Origin: Tautonia sp040717455
GTDB taxonomy: Bacteria; Planctomycetota; Planctomycetia; Isosphaerales; Isosphaeraceae
DNA: 64,000 nucleotides
Direction of reading: 5' to 3'
NCBI RefSeq assembly: GCF_040717455.1
Contig: NZ_JBFEFH010000021.1
Span: 62,001-126,000, forward strand
Shown: in pieces, positions 8,110 to 17,218 of the stretch
Layout: each line of letters begins with the position of its first letter
Position numbering within the stretch: position 1 is the stretch's first letter
Program-made: the position numbers and the translations under genes
The notes under the pieces: model-generated
What the model saw: the letters and a program-made list of their open reading frames with translations, nothing else
Told to the model about the DNA's origin: nothing
Database searches by the model: none

Positions 8110-9027
8110 TCAGGCAGCCGGCGCCTCAACCTCGGCCCCATTGAGCGCGATGAGGGCGATCCCGAGCCGATCGACCAGGGCGACCACCTCGGGCTGATCG
8201 ATGACGATGGTCTTGCCCGCCTCGATCGCCAGGACCCGGGCACCGGCCTTGTGCAGGTTCTCGATCGTGCTGATGCCGATCGTCGGCACGTCGAACCGCA
8301 TGTCTTGCTGGGGCTTGGCCACCTTCACCAGGGTCCAGCCGCCCGACCGGCAGAGCTGGCCGGCCCGCTCGATGCAGCGGTCGGTCCCCTCGATCGCCTC
8401 GACGGCGATGGCGGCGCAGTCCTTGACGGCGACCGACTGGCCGACGTCGAGCCGGCCCATCTCCTTCGCCAGTTCCCAGCCGAAGCGGATGTCGTCAAGC
8501 TCCGACCGGGAGGGTCGGCGGCGGGACAGGACGCCGTGATTCACGAGAAGCTCCGGGCAGAAGTCCAGGGCCGAGCGGAAGCTCAGGCCGTCCTTGGCGA
8601 ACTCATCGATGACGGTCAACAGGATCGTGTCGTCCTTCTTGTTCTTGCGCAATGCGCCATAGAACCAGATGCGGACGGCCCTCGGGTCGCTGATCGCGTG
8701 CCAGAACAGGAACGGCGTGTACATGGCCGTCTTGTGGACCTTGCCGGCCATGACCAGCTCGCGGGCCCCCCGGCGCTTGAACGCGCCAATGATCCGGGTC
8801 GGCGTGGTCACGGGCACCACGTCGAACGAGTCGCAGAGATCGGCCAGGACCTCGGGGGCCTCCCCCTTGATCCCGACGCAGGCGACGGACAGCCCCTGCC
8901 GCTTGGCCGCCTCGGCGAAGAGGATCGGGAAGCGGCCGCTCCCGGCCAGCAGGCCGACGACCCCCGAGGCGGGGGGAGTCTCCGCCGATGGGACGGGGCG
9001 CGATCGGGCGTGAAGTGTTGCGGACAC
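8110..9027 (-). CDS. lpxI: UDP-2,3-diacylglucosamine pyrophosphatase LpxI
   Basis: This 305-aa protein is of LpxI (DUF1009) type, which hydrolyses UDP-2,3-diacylglucosamine to lipid X and UMP in lipid A synthesis. LpxI replaces LpxH in many bacteria. Supporting blocks are GLLAGSGRFPILFAEAAKRQG at the N-terminal domain, SRSELDDIRFGWELAKEMG, DVGQSVAVKDCAAIAVEAIEGTD in the C-terminal domain, and the end IDQPEVVALVDRLGIALI. The start is a GTG at 9027 with AGGAGG ten bases upstream. It follows lpxD on the same strand with a gap of about 100 bases, and the pair is probably one transcript. The acidic metal-binding positions look intact. Confidence 0.92.
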   Translation of the reverse strand: MSATLHARSRPVPSAETPPASGVVGLLAGSGRFPILFAEAAKRQGLSVACVGIKGEAPEVLADLCDSFDVVPVTTPTRIIGAFKRRGARELVMAGKVHKTAMYTPFLFWHAISDPRAVRIWFYGALRKNKKDDTILLTVIDEFAKDGLSFRSALDFCPELLVNHGVLSRRRPSRSELDDIRFGWELAKEMGRLDVGQSVAVKDCAAIAVEAIEGTDRCIERAGQLCRSGGWTLVKVAKPQQDMRFDVPTIGISTIENLHKAGARVLAIEAGKTIVIDQPEVVALVDRLGIALIALNGAEVEAPAA

Positions 9028-9128
9028 GGCGCGGGTGCCTCCTGTGCTCCATCCGGATTGGAGCGTCAGACGTGGCCGGGCCGCCGCCCTTTCGGGGAGG
9101 AGGCAGCCCGGCCGTTCGAGGATTCGGG

Positions 9129-10229
9129 TCAGGCCGCCGAGCTGCTTTGGGACGGCGGGGCCTCCTCGGCCTCTGCCTCGTCGATCGCGCTCGAGAGGCG
9201 CTGGACCTCGGCGGCGAGCTGCTTCAACTGCCGCTTCATCTCGGGCAGTTTCATGCTGAGCGAATGCATCTGCATGAGCTGGCGGAGCGGGACCGCCGGG
9301 GTGCCGAAGACCGTGACCTTCGAAGCCACGTCCCGGTTCACGCCCGCCTGGGCACAGAGCTGGGCTCCGTCGCCGATCGTGCGGTGGTCGGCGATGCCGA
9401 CCTGGCCGCCCATCACGACGTAATCGCCCGAGACCACGCTGCCGGCGATGCCCACCTGGGCGCAGACGATCGTGTGCTTGCCCAGCTTCACGTTGTGGCC
9501 GATCTGCGCGAGGTTGTCGATCTTCGTCCCGTGGCCGATTCGGGTCGGCCCGAAGGTCCCCCGGTCCACGCAGGAGTTCGCGCCGATCTCCACGTCCTCC
9601 TCGATCACCACGCCGCCGCTCTGCGGGACCTTGGCATGCCGACCGTCGACGAACTGGTAGCCGAAGCCATCGGCCCCGATCACCACGCCGGCGTGGAGGA
9701 TGCCGCGATCGCCGATCACCACGTCCTCATAGATCACCACATTGGCATGCAGTGTCACATCCTTGCCGAGCCGCGACCTCGGCCCGACGACGCTGCCGGG
9801 GCCGACCGTGCAGCCGTCGCTGATCTCGGCCTCGTCGCCGATCACGGCGAAGGCGTAGATGGCCACGTCCCGGCCGATCTTCGCCGTCGGCGACACGACC
9901 GCTCGCGGGTCGATCCCCACCCAGCGTTCGGCCTGGCCCCCTCGCAGGTGGGCGTGGAGCACCATGAAGGCGGCGCGGGGGTCCTCGACGACGATGAACG
10001 TCAAGGTCGTCGGCCGATCGGCCGGTTCGGGAAGTTTGAAGTCCTGGCCGATCAGGACCGCCGAGGCGGGAGAGATCGCCAGTGCCTTGAGATAGCGTTC
10101 GTCCGCCAGGAAGGTCAGGTCGCCAGGCCCGGCCTCGGTGACCGGCTTCGCGGCGCTGATTGTTGCCCCGGGATCGCCGACGACGCGACCCTGAACCATT
10201 GACGCAAGCTCTTGAATCGTGGCGGCCAC
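9129..10229 (-). CDS. lpxD: UDP-3-O-acylglucosamine N-acyltransferase LpxD
   Basis: This 366-aa enzyme adds the N-linked acyl chain in lipid A synthesis using acyl-ACP. The N-terminal uridine-binding domain is recognisable (residues 1-105; TEAGPGDLTFLADERYLKAL). It is followed by the left-handed beta helix of hexapeptide repeats (about residues 110-310) containing the catalytic-His block AQIGHNVKLGKHTIVCAQVG, and a C-terminal helix (MKRQLKQLAAEVQRL) that packs in the trimer. Start is GTG at 10229, preceded by a GGGGG stretch; an internal ATG at residue 11 is a weaker option. With lpxI and lnt elsewhere in the window it shows that the organism makes lipid A and acylated lipoproteins. Confidence 0.95.
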   Translation of the reverse strand: MAATIQELASMVQGRVVGDPGATISAAKPVTEAGPGDLTFLADERYLKALAISPASAVLIGQDFKLPEPADRPTTLTFIVVEDPRAAFMVLHAHLRGGQAERWVGIDPRAVVSPTAKIGRDVAIYAFAVIGDEAEISDGCTVGPGSVVGPRSRLGKDVTLHANVVIYEDVVIGDRGILHAGVVIGADGFGYQFVDGRHAKVPQSGGVVIEEDVEIGANSCVDRGTFGPTRIGHGTKIDNLAQIGHNVKLGKHTIVCAQVGIAGSVVSGDYVVMGGQVGIADHRTIGDGAQLCAQAGVNRDVASKVTVFGTPAVPLRQLMQMHSLSMKLPEMKRQLKQLAAEVQRLSSAIDEAEAEEAPPSQSSSAA

Positions 10230-10505
10230 GGCTATTTGCCCCCTTTTCCTCCCTGAAGCGGCCCGGACCGGCCCTCCGAACCCGAAGGGACCAGAACCTC
10301 CTCGCGACCGGCCCGGTGCGCCGAGTCGCCGATGTCCGGGCGGCCGTCGCCGGCGGGTAGGCCCCTCGGCGCGGCGATAGACCGGCGGATCGTACCCTAG
10401 CCCGCCGGGAGCGGCAAGGCGAGTCGATCCGATCCGATCGAGGGCTCGACCCGCCCGGACTCGCGGGCAGTTCGAGGGCCGAGGGGCTCTTCATCACCTG
10501 GCGGA

Positions 10506-11195
10506 TCAGGCGACCCCGGTCGGGGTGGGTGTGACCTCGGCCGGCTTCGTCTCAAGCACGTCGCCGCCCATGTTCAGGGCCCGGAAGACCAGCGCCGCGG
10601 CGGCTCCGCCGGCGAAGTCGGCCATCAGGTGCATCCAGATGCTCGACGCCTCGATCAGGCCCATGACGGCGACGCCCACGGCCACTGCGGGGTTGAAGGT
10701 GCCGCCCGAAATCCCGCCGACAGCGAAGGCGCCGACCGTGACCGTGAAGCCGATCGCCAGGCCGTAGAAGGAGTTCCCCTCGGTCCCCTTGGCGGTCGCC
10801 GTGTTCAGGACGACGTAGACCAGGGCGAAGGTGAAGAGGAATTCGGCGAGCAGGACCGCCGGGACAGATCCCAGCGTCACCGGCTCGACGACCGTGCCCG
10901 CCTTCAGGAAACCGACGGCCAACGCCGCCAAGACGCCGCCGATCGCCTGCGAGACCATGTAGGCCGGCGCCTCGGCCGGCGAGCACTTGCCCCGGAGCAT
11001 CACCCCGAGGGTCACGGCCGGGTTGTAGTGCCCGCCGGAGAAATGCCCGCCGGCGTAGACCATCACCATCAGCGCCGATCCGATCGCCACCGGGGCCAGC
11101 GCCGCCGCCGGCCCCTCGGCACCGATCACGGTCATGCCGATGGTGAAAACGAAGAAGAACGTACCGATCAATTCGACGAGCAGCTTGGGTGACAT
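10506..11195 (-). CDS. Aquaporin / MIP family channel with atypical second NPA loop
   Basis: This 229-aa protein has six hydrophobic helices and two half-helices. The first loop is canonical (GGHFSGGHYNPAVTLGV); the second reads GGISGGTFNPAVAVGV. The Arg that normally follows the second NPA, and forms the aromatic/arginine selectivity filter, is Val here. That predicts a wider or more apolar pore than water-specific aquaporins; glycerol, small polyols or a gas are possible, but this is inference. The C-terminal tail is short and Pro/Thr-rich. The ATG at 11195 has GAGG ten bases upstream. No glycerol kinase or regulator adjoins it. Confidence 0.88.
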   Translation of the reverse strand: MSPKLLVELIGTFFFVFTIGMTVIGAEGPAAALAPVAIGSALMVMVYAGGHFSGGHYNPAVTLGVMLRGKCSPAEAPAYMVSQAIGGVLAALAVGFLKAGTVVEPVTLGSVPAVLLAEFLFTFALVYVVLNTATAKGTEGNSFYGLAIGFTVTVGAFAVGGISGGTFNPAVAVGVAVMGLIEASSIWMHLMADFAGGAAAALVFRALNMGGDVLETKPAEVTPTPTGVA

Positions 11196-11368
11196 GGCGG
11201 TGAAACCTCACGGTGGGGACCGGGCGATCGACAGGGCGAGGGCAACCACCGACGATCGCCTCTTCCCCCGGACGAAGGGGGCGAGGCACTCACGGCGATG
11301 GGGTGTGGCTCGAACCTGGGAAGCGGGCCGGGCCGGAACGGGCAAAGTCGACCGGTGAGGCCGACGGC

Positions 11369-11779
11369 CTAAACCCTCGCCTCCCCCAGCCCGGGAATCC
11401 GGGAGAAAATCTGCTCGACAAGTTCCTCGGGGAGGTGGTCCTTCAGCATCGCAATCGCGGCCGGCAGGAACGCTTTGGCCTGGTCGATCGAGAGGCCGGA
11501 CTTCGCGAGCATTTCGAGGAGCTTCGGAAGGTCGCCGACCTTCTCCCCGAAAAGGTTGCCGATCAGCGACCCGACCTGGCCGAGCATGCCTGACTTCGAC
11601 TCCCCGGCAAGGAACGTCGAGATCGCTTGCTGGGCATGGGGGAGCGCCGACTCAATCCCCGCGTACACCTCGGCCGGGAGTCGCTCCTTGATGAAGCTCA
11701 ACAGGGCCCCAACGCCTGACTCGACGGCCTCCGGGGCCAACCCGGTCTCCGATTGGAGCGAGGAGAAGAAATCGGGCAT
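11369..11779 (-). CDS. DUF2780/DUF937-like small helical protein
   Basis: This 136-aa soluble protein is made of helices: an N-terminal segment (MPDFFSSLQSETGLAPEAVE, then GALLSFIKERLP), a Gly/Ser linker, and a second helical half (GQVGSLIGNLFGEKVGDLPKL, then AKAFLPAAIAMLKDHLPEELV). The pattern fits the DUF2780/DUF937 group, which is of unknown function and whose members often look like exported or membrane-associated helical proteins; no signal peptide is seen here. A good promoter-like pair lies about 70 bases upstream, so it is probably transcribed alone. Confidence 0.65.
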   Translation of the reverse strand: MPDFFSSLQSETGLAPEAVESGVGALLSFIKERLPAEVYAGIESALPHAQQAISTFLAGESKSGMLGQVGSLIGNLFGEKVGDLPKLLEMLAKSGLSIDQAKAFLPAAIAMLKDHLPEELVEQIFSRIPGLGEARV

Positions 11780-11848
11780 GATTCACTCTCGGAGAAACTA
11801 CATCACGGTGAAATCAAGAAACCCCGTTCCCCAGCACATAAGGCTTGT

Positions 11849-11877
11849 ATTCGAATTCCCCTTCGACCAAATGTCAA
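11849..11877 (-). promoter_or_regulatory. Sigma-70-like promoter for the DUF2780-like gene
   Basis: On the minus strand TTGACA (11872-11877, perfect -35) is followed by 17 bases and TCGAAT (11849-11854, four of six -10 positions). The surroundings (about 11790-11910) are clearly more AT-rich than the neighbouring genes. The expected start of transcription lies about 60 bases before the ATG at 11779. Confidence 0.45.
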
Positions 11878-11968
11878 TCCTTGGCGGCAAATTTTACAAA
11901 TAATGAATCGGCTGATGTGCCAGGCGTACCCTCTCACGGGTCTCGCCGTCGCTTGCTCGCAGGGGGCT

Positions 11969-14281
11969 TCAGGGAACCAGCGGACCGCCAATCGCGGAGG
12001 GGTCGGTGTAGCCCGGTGTCGAGAGCACGCGACGAAGGTCGTCGGGCCGGGTGATGAGGATCTCGACGGCTTCGAGGAGTGCCTCCGGGCGGCGGGTCAG
12101 CAAATCCTCAGTGAAGGAGGGACCAAACCGATTCAGAATGGCGCGAAGCCGAGCGGCGTCCGGAACCTCGGCCGATCGCCCATCGACCAGTGATCGGGCG
12201 GCATTACGGATCCCCTCGGGGTCGGATGAGGCCCAGGTGAAGCTCTCCTCCAGAACGCCCGGATCGGGAGGCCGCGTCAGCCCTTCTCCCCAGAATCGGG
12301 CCAGCCAGGGAGCCGCCCGGCGGAGCCAGTCCGGGAGGGGCGCTTGCCCGGGGCGAGGCCGCCGGGCATCACTCGCCAGCAGTTGCAGGGCCCAGGCCCG
12401 GGCCGCATCCTCGGGGCCGGACACGGCGGCGACCCGGAGCCCGCCCAGTTGCTCCGGCCGTCGTTCGTAGAACGGCTCCATGGCGAACAGCAGGCGTGAA
12501 TAGGCGTTCGCCTTGGAGTCGTGCGTCAGGAGCCAGACGAACGGGAAGGCATCGGGGGGCGGCTCGAGCCGCAGGTCGGACCGCAACCCGCCGAAGGACT
12601 GCAATTCCATGAACGTCGGCACTTGCGAGAATTCGTTCGTGGGGGCGATGGCCGCGCCGGGCGGCAAGCTCGCGTTGAGCTCCCGGATCGTGACCGGATT
12701 GAAAGCATCGTACCAGTACGACAGCTCGAAGCCCCGCTTCCAGGCGCCGGCAGGCCCGCCGACCAGGCGGTTGTAATACGACAGCTCGAAGGGGTGGATC
12801 AGCACCAGTTGCGCCGCCGACCAGCCCACCACGGCGGCGGCCAGCACCGCCCGGAACGGCGTCGGCCGATTTCCCCTGCGGACCAGCCGGGCGATCCCGT
12901 CGGCCAGCCAGACCGCCCCCCAGCCCGCGAAGGCAGCCAGGAACGGGAAACAGGGGAGCATCAGGCGGACGCCGTCGTGCGCCGGGGTCGGGAGCATCCG
13001 GAGGACGGGCAGCGTGAGGAAATGGACGAGGAAATACAACGGCAACCGATCACGCTTGACCACCCGAAGCGCATAGCCCAGGCCGAGCACGCTCGCGACG
13101 AGGATCGACGCCGGCACGGTCGCCCCGATTAAGACCCAGCCGTTATGCCAGGGAAGGCTGAACAGGTACGTCTCACCCAGATAATAGATGCGAATATCGG
13201 GCAAGGCTCCCTGGCGATCGACGTTCAGGAGGTAGTAATGGGCCAGCCTCGGCAGCGTCTCGCGCCACCACGCCGGGTTGCCGAGCCAGCCGACGACCGG
13301 GGCGAAGGCGAGGATCGCCCAGCCGATTTCCATGGCCGGCCGCTCGACTCCCCACACCCGCGACCTCGGCGCGGCCCACCCGATGAGCCGACGGACGCCC
13401 CAGATCAGGGCCGGTGCCAGCAGGATCGTGCCGGGCCATCGGCTCTCGGGTCGAACCAGGAACAGGTCGGTCGTGTTCGGCGGGGGCAGGAGCCCCGCCA
13501 GGCGCCGGATCTCCAGGAACGCGACGCTCAGCGGGGCGAGCAACGCGGCGGTCGTCAGGATCGCGTCGACCCAGGCCGCCCGGCCCCCCTGGCGGAGTTC
13601 CCTCGGCAAGCTGGCCACGACCGCCCAGGCGACGATCGGCAGCAAGACCATCACCGCCGCCATCTTCACCAGGAACGCGAGCCCGAGCAGCACCCCCACC
13701 AGCACCCGCCAGGGCCTCGCGTTCGGCGCGGTCAGCCCGTTCCAGGTCGCCACCGCCGCCAGCAACCAGAGCATCATCCCCGGCACGTCGGTCCCGAAGA
13801 TGTGGGCGTCTCCGTAGACGCGGGGCATGGTCAGGAGCGAGCCCGCTGCGATCAGCCCCACCCAGATTCCGTAACGTTTCGAAAGGAAATGGTACAGGAC
13901 CGCGATCGTGAGCACATATTCGAACACCGACGCGAGCCGGCGCGCGGGCACGTCCCTCACCCAGTCGCCGAACAGGGCGTGCGTCAGCAGGTTGAGCTGG
14001 CCCGAAAGGGGAGGATGGAAATTGATCCCGTGTCGGCCATACTGCCAGTAATAGAGCAGCGAGTCGGGGTCGAGCAGCGGCTCCAGATCCTCGACCGATC
14101 GGGCCGCCCCGACCTGCTCCCACCACTGGGCAGAGACGATCTGACTGTAGCGGTAGGCCGGCTCGTCCCAGGTCAGGCCGAAATCGCCGGTCGTGGGCAC
14201 GGTCGCCGCCAGGGCGATCAGCGAGACGAGGAGCGTCCCGATCCAGGGACGGCGTCGGTCTTCGGTTCCCGGCTCGCTCAT
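11969..14281 (-). CDS. GT-C (ArnT/PMT-like, GT39) glycosyltransferase, 770 aa
   Basis: A large integral membrane protein. The acidic pair of the first periplasmic loop is at FGLTWDEPAYRYS (Asp39-Glu40), followed by another loop with INFHPPLSGQ, the HPP-type element common in PMT_2 proteins. About 11-12 hydrophobic helices extend to about residue 540, then comes a soluble C-terminal domain of about 230 residues, ending with a helical region that includes EDLLTRRPEALLEAVEILIT. Such enzymes use polyprenyl-phosphate sugars to glycosylate proteins or lipids on the outer face of the inner membrane. The ATG at 14281 overlaps the stop of the upstream glycosyltransferase (ATGA), so the two are translationally coupled. 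In-frame sequence before this ATG is antisense-like and is not included. Confidence 0.85.
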   Translation of the reverse strand: MSEPGTEDRRRPWIGTLLVSLIALAATVPTTGDFGLTWDEPAYRYSQIVSAQWWEQVGAARSVEDLEPLLDPDSLLYYWQYGRHGINFHPPLSGQLNLLTHALFGDWVRDVPARRLASVFEYVLTIAVLYHFLSKRYGIWVGLIAAGSLLTMPRVYGDAHIFGTDVPGMMLWLLAAVATWNGLTAPNARPWRVLVGVLLGLAFLVKMAAVMVLLPIVAWAVVASLPRELRQGGRAAWVDAILTTAALLAPLSVAFLEIRRLAGLLPPPNTTDLFLVRPESRWPGTILLAPALIWGVRRLIGWAAPRSRVWGVERPAMEIGWAILAFAPVVGWLGNPAWWRETLPRLAHYYLLNVDRQGALPDIRIYYLGETYLFSLPWHNGWVLIGATVPASILVASVLGLGYALRVVKRDRLPLYFLVHFLTLPVLRMLPTPAHDGVRLMLPCFPFLAAFAGWGAVWLADGIARLVRRGNRPTPFRAVLAAAVVGWSAAQLVLIHPFELSYYNRLVGGPAGAWKRGFELSYWYDAFNPVTIRELNASLPPGAAIAPTNEFSQVPTFMELQSFGGLRSDLRLEPPPDAFPFVWLLTHDSKANAYSRLLFAMEPFYERRPEQLGGLRVAAVSGPEDAARAWALQLLASDARRPRPGQAPLPDWLRRAAPWLARFWGEGLTRPPDPGVLEESFTWASSDPEGIRNAARSLVDGRSAEVPDAARLRAILNRFGPSFTEDLLTRRPEALLEAVEILITRPDDLRRVLSTPGYTDPSAIGGPLVP

Positions 14282-16080
14282 GGCACGATGGCCCCCCGCA
14301 TCATCGGTTGCGAGGCCCATTCCTCCTGGATCGCCTCCACCGCCTCGTATCGGAAGATCCAGATCAAGGGGACCCCGAACTTCTCCGACACATACACCGG
14401 TTCGTGATCGCTCAGGAGACGCTGCTCCAGGACGCCGAGCGCCCCCGGCCGGTTCTGGACGACGAACCAGAGCGGCGGCTCGGGAGCCCGGGGCGAGATG
14501 GGCGTGCGCAACTTCCCCGAATCGTTCAGCTCGAAGAACGAGGTGGGGAAGGTCGCCGTCGCCACCCGACGGCCTTCCGGCGTATTGGCATCGATCCATT
14601 CGAGCACGTCGCCGGTCAAGGCGTCCCAGTAATAGGTCGGCTCCATCCCCAGCCGGACCGCGCCGGGCAAGCCGCCCACGGCCGGGCTGTAGTACGAGAG
14701 TGGCACCGGCATCATCACCGCGACGCTCACCATCCCTTCGACGACGGCCGCCGCGACCAGCCCCTTGCCCCAGCGTCCGAGCCACCCGACCACCAACGCC
14801 GCCCCGATTCCCGCGGCGATGGCCAGCATCCCGAACGCCGGCAAGAACAGGCGGACCCCGTCATGCCCCGGCACATTCGGCATCGCCCGGAGCGCCAGCA
14901 GGAAGAGCCAGTTGAGCGTCACCAGCACGCCGAACCGCTCGGTCGCGTGCCCCACCACCGACCGGATCGCCCCCGCCAGGGCGAGCACGAGGAACCCGAT
15001 CGGCGTGACCATCGCCGTCCAGACGATCGTGTTGTCCATCGGCAGCGATTCGGCCGGCGTCCGGTAGATCTTGCCGAGGTACATCACCCGGATCAGGATC
15101 GTCTGCCCCCGGCCGGTGTTCGAGGCCAGGAATCGCGCGAAGCCGTCGACCGGCTCATGCCACCAGGGGGGATTGAACGCATAAATCGTCAAGAGCGCGA
15201 CCGGCCCCGCCGCCAGCAGGGCCAGCAACCCCCGACGATCACGGAACACGATCGTCCAGGCCAGCAGCGGCAGCGGGATGAACCACCCGGTCAGCTTCGT
15301 CGCCGACGCGGCGCCGATGACCAGCCCCATCAGCACGGCCCATCCCCAGCCCGGGTTCCGTCGCGATCGGTCCTCGACCGCCCCGAAGAAGGCGAGGACC
15401 GCCAGGACCCAGAGGGCCGTCAGCGGGGCGTCGTACGCCGCATAATGGGCATGGCCGAAGAGCCGAGGTTGCAACACCAGTGCCGAGGCCCCGACGACCG
15501 CCGCCCATCGCCCCATGCGGCGATCGAGGAAGGTGAACACCGCCCCCACCGCCAGGCTCATCAGCAGCATCGGCCCCAGGCGGGCGCGGGCCAGGTCCCC
15601 TCGCCAGGGGGTGAGCACGTCGCCGGCAAGGCCCAGGATCGCATAAAGCGGCGGGTGCCCGTGCGGCTCCTCGCGGGCAAACGGCCAGAAGTAGGCGATG
15701 ACCTCGGGGTCGAACAGCTTGGACCGGGTGTCGAGCTGCTCCGGGGTCGGGGGCACGACAGGCGATCGTCCGGGAGGCGGGTGACCGTCTTGCTGCACCA
15801 GCTCGCGTGCCGGCGGCGACCAGGTTGCGGCGAATCCCGACGGATCGGCCAGGGCCGTCAGCCAGGCCCGAATGCGCCGCTCGCGGCCGAGCGTGTATCC
15901 CTCGTCCCAGGCAATCGCCAGCATCGGCTCGGTCAGGGCCAGCAGCAGGAACGCCAGCGATCCGGCGACCAGCCCCCACCGGAGCGAATGACTCCCACCC
16001 GATCCGGACAGCTCCTCCCCCTCGGGAGACGAATGGGCCGGAATGGTCTTCGAGGACGTGGTCGCTTCGGTGCGCGGCAT
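14278..16080 (-). CDS. GT-C (ArnT/PMT-like, GT39) glycosyltransferase, about 600 aa
   Basis: A membrane glycosyltransferase related to its downstream neighbour: IAWDEGYTLGRERRI gives the catalytic acidic pair after helix 1, and EEPHGHPPLYAILG gives the HPP loop. About 10-12 helices follow, then a periplasmic C-terminal domain (residues about 490-600) ending in WASQPMMRGAIVP. The preferred start is the ATG at 16080 (MPRTEATTS); a GTG at 16185 would add 35 low-complexity residues and neither has a strong Shine-Dalgarno. It is coupled by ATGA to the next gene; the pair may act on one substrate or be redundant. The nature of the sugar cannot be told from sequence. Confidence 0.83.
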   Translation of the reverse strand: MPRTEATTSSKTIPAHSSPEGEELSGSGGSHSLRWGLVAGSLAFLLLALTEPMLAIAWDEGYTLGRERRIRAWLTALADPSGFAATWSPPARELVQQDGHPPPGRSPVVPPTPEQLDTRSKLFDPEVIAYFWPFAREEPHGHPPLYAILGLAGDVLTPWRGDLARARLGPMLLMSLAVGAVFTFLDRRMGRWAAVVGASALVLQPRLFGHAHYAAYDAPLTALWVLAVLAFFGAVEDRSRRNPGWGWAVLMGLVIGAASATKLTGWFIPLPLLAWTIVFRDRRGLLALLAAGPVALLTIYAFNPPWWHEPVDGFARFLASNTGRGQTILIRVMYLGKIYRTPAESLPMDNTIVWTAMVTPIGFLVLALAGAIRSVVGHATERFGVLVTLNWLFLLALRAMPNVPGHDGVRLFLPAFGMLAIAAGIGAALVVGWLGRWGKGLVAAAVVEGMVSVAVMMPVPLSYYSPAVGGLPGAVRLGMEPTYYWDALTGDVLEWIDANTPEGRRVATATFPTSFFELNDSGKLRTPISPRAPEPPLWFVVQNRPGALGVLEQRLLSDHEPVYVSEKFGVPLIWIFRYEAVEAIQEEWASQPMMRGAIVP

Positions 16081-16266
16081 GGGGTTCAGCTCGGTCCCGA
16101 CGTCAAGGGGAGCGTCACGATCGGAAGCCGGGGTACCCCGAGTCTGCGAGGCTCGGAAGCGCCCCCGGTCGTGGTCGAGTGCCACCCTCTCAGCCAGGGT
16201 CTCGCGGGCCCGCCTCGAATCGTTGAGGCGGATTCGAGGCGCGGCTCGCCTCGCCGGTCCGCCAAA

Positions 16267-16776
16267 TCAGCGGCCCGCCGAGGCCGCGGCGAAGGCTTCC
16301 CGGACCGCCTCTTCCACCGGCTCGGCGGTGCGGATCAGGGCCGTCTCGTGGCAGTTCGGGAACAGGGGGCAGCGGACACACTCGTTCCAGATTTTATGCG
16401 GCAACTCGGCCTTGTCGATCTGGCGGTAGCCGCACTTCTCGAAAAAATCGGGGACGTAGGTCAGGGTGAAGACCGTATCCAGGTCCATCTCCCGAGCCGC
16501 CTGCCAGCACTGATCGACCAGCATCCTGCCCACGCCTCGCCCCTGGACCGTCTCGGAAACGGCCAGGCATTTCAGCTCGGCCAGATCTTCCCAGAAGACG
16601 TGCAAGGCCGCGCAACCGACGACCGTACCCTCCTCATCGACCGCGACCACGAACTCGCGGATCGACTCGTAGAGTTCGCCGAGCGAGCGCCGGATCATCA
16701 GCTTGCGGTCGGCGAAGGTACGGATCAGGTCGTTGATCGTCGGCACATCGCCGACCTTGGCGGGGCGAATTTTCAA
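16267..16776 (-). CDS. GNAT N-acetyltransferase, ArgA-like
   Basis: 169 aa from an inferred TTG start at 16776, chosen because GGAGGGAGG lies nine bases upstream and because the domain begins at once (LKIRPAKVGDVPTINDLI); an ATG at 16887 would add 37 unrelated residues. The acetyl-CoA-binding motif A is VSETVQGRGVGRMLVDQCW, followed by YVPDFFEKCGYR. The C-terminal tail has a cysteine cluster (WNECVRCPLFPNCHETAL) found in the short ArgA-like acetyltransferases proposed to make N-acetylglutamate. Role as amino-acid N-acetyltransferase in arginine synthesis is family-based inference; no arg gene is nearby. A promoter-like pair lies upstream at 16911-16940. Confidence 0.75.
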   Translation of the reverse strand: MKIRPAKVGDVPTINDLIRTFADRKLMIRRSLGELYESIREFVVAVDEEGTVVGCAALHVFWEDLAELKCLAVSETVQGRGVGRMLVDQCWQAAREMDLDTVFTLTYVPDFFEKCGYRQIDKAELPHKIWNECVRCPLFPNCHETALIRTAEPVEEAVREAFAAASAGR

Positions 16777-17218
16777 TCCAGGAATCCTCCCTCCGGCGTC
16801 GACCCGTCCCCTTTCGAAATCACGGGGGAGGCCCAGCGCCGTTCGACACGAACCTTGGAACGGAACCCAAGAACGCACGGCCTTCACGCCCGAGCAGACG
16901 TGAATCGATCATTGTACAGCCCGAGAACCCCTGGAAGCAAGATCAGCGGCGGTTTCGCGGTTTCCCCGGCCCTCGGCTCGAACTCGACTCAGATCTCGTC
17001 GTCGCGGATGCAAAACAGATCGCTTGAAAACATCAACTCAGGACACGCTGACACAAACAGGATGGCGAGAGGTCCGCTCGTGTTCGAGACTCTCCCGCCA
17101 TGCGATCCGATGTGAGGGACAGATCGTTTGTCTCGGCTGGAACGCTGCTGGAGCGACGGCAACGGGTTCCTGGCCCCGGTTCCGAGTCGCCCCCGTCTAC
17201 GACCTTCTTCCGCGGCGA
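16777..17218. other. Intergenic region of 442 bases
   Basis: Holds the promoter of the acetyltransferase gene (minus strand) and the end of the phosphatase gene transcript. The part around 16985-17050 is AT-richer. No coding potential or structured RNA was recognised. Confidence 0.45.
16911..16940 (-). promoter_or_regulatory. Promoter-like pair upstream of the acetyltransferase
   Basis: On the minus strand TTGCTT (16935-16940), 18 bases, then TACAAT (16911-16916, a strong -10 match). It would start transcription about 130 bases before the TTG start. The -35 match is weak. Confidence 0.3.

Noticed and set aside
16081..16185. GTG start at 16185 for the second glycosyltransferase
   Set aside because: It adds 35 Arg/Asp-rich residues with no hydrophobic or conserved character; the ATG at 16080 is closer to the first membrane helix.
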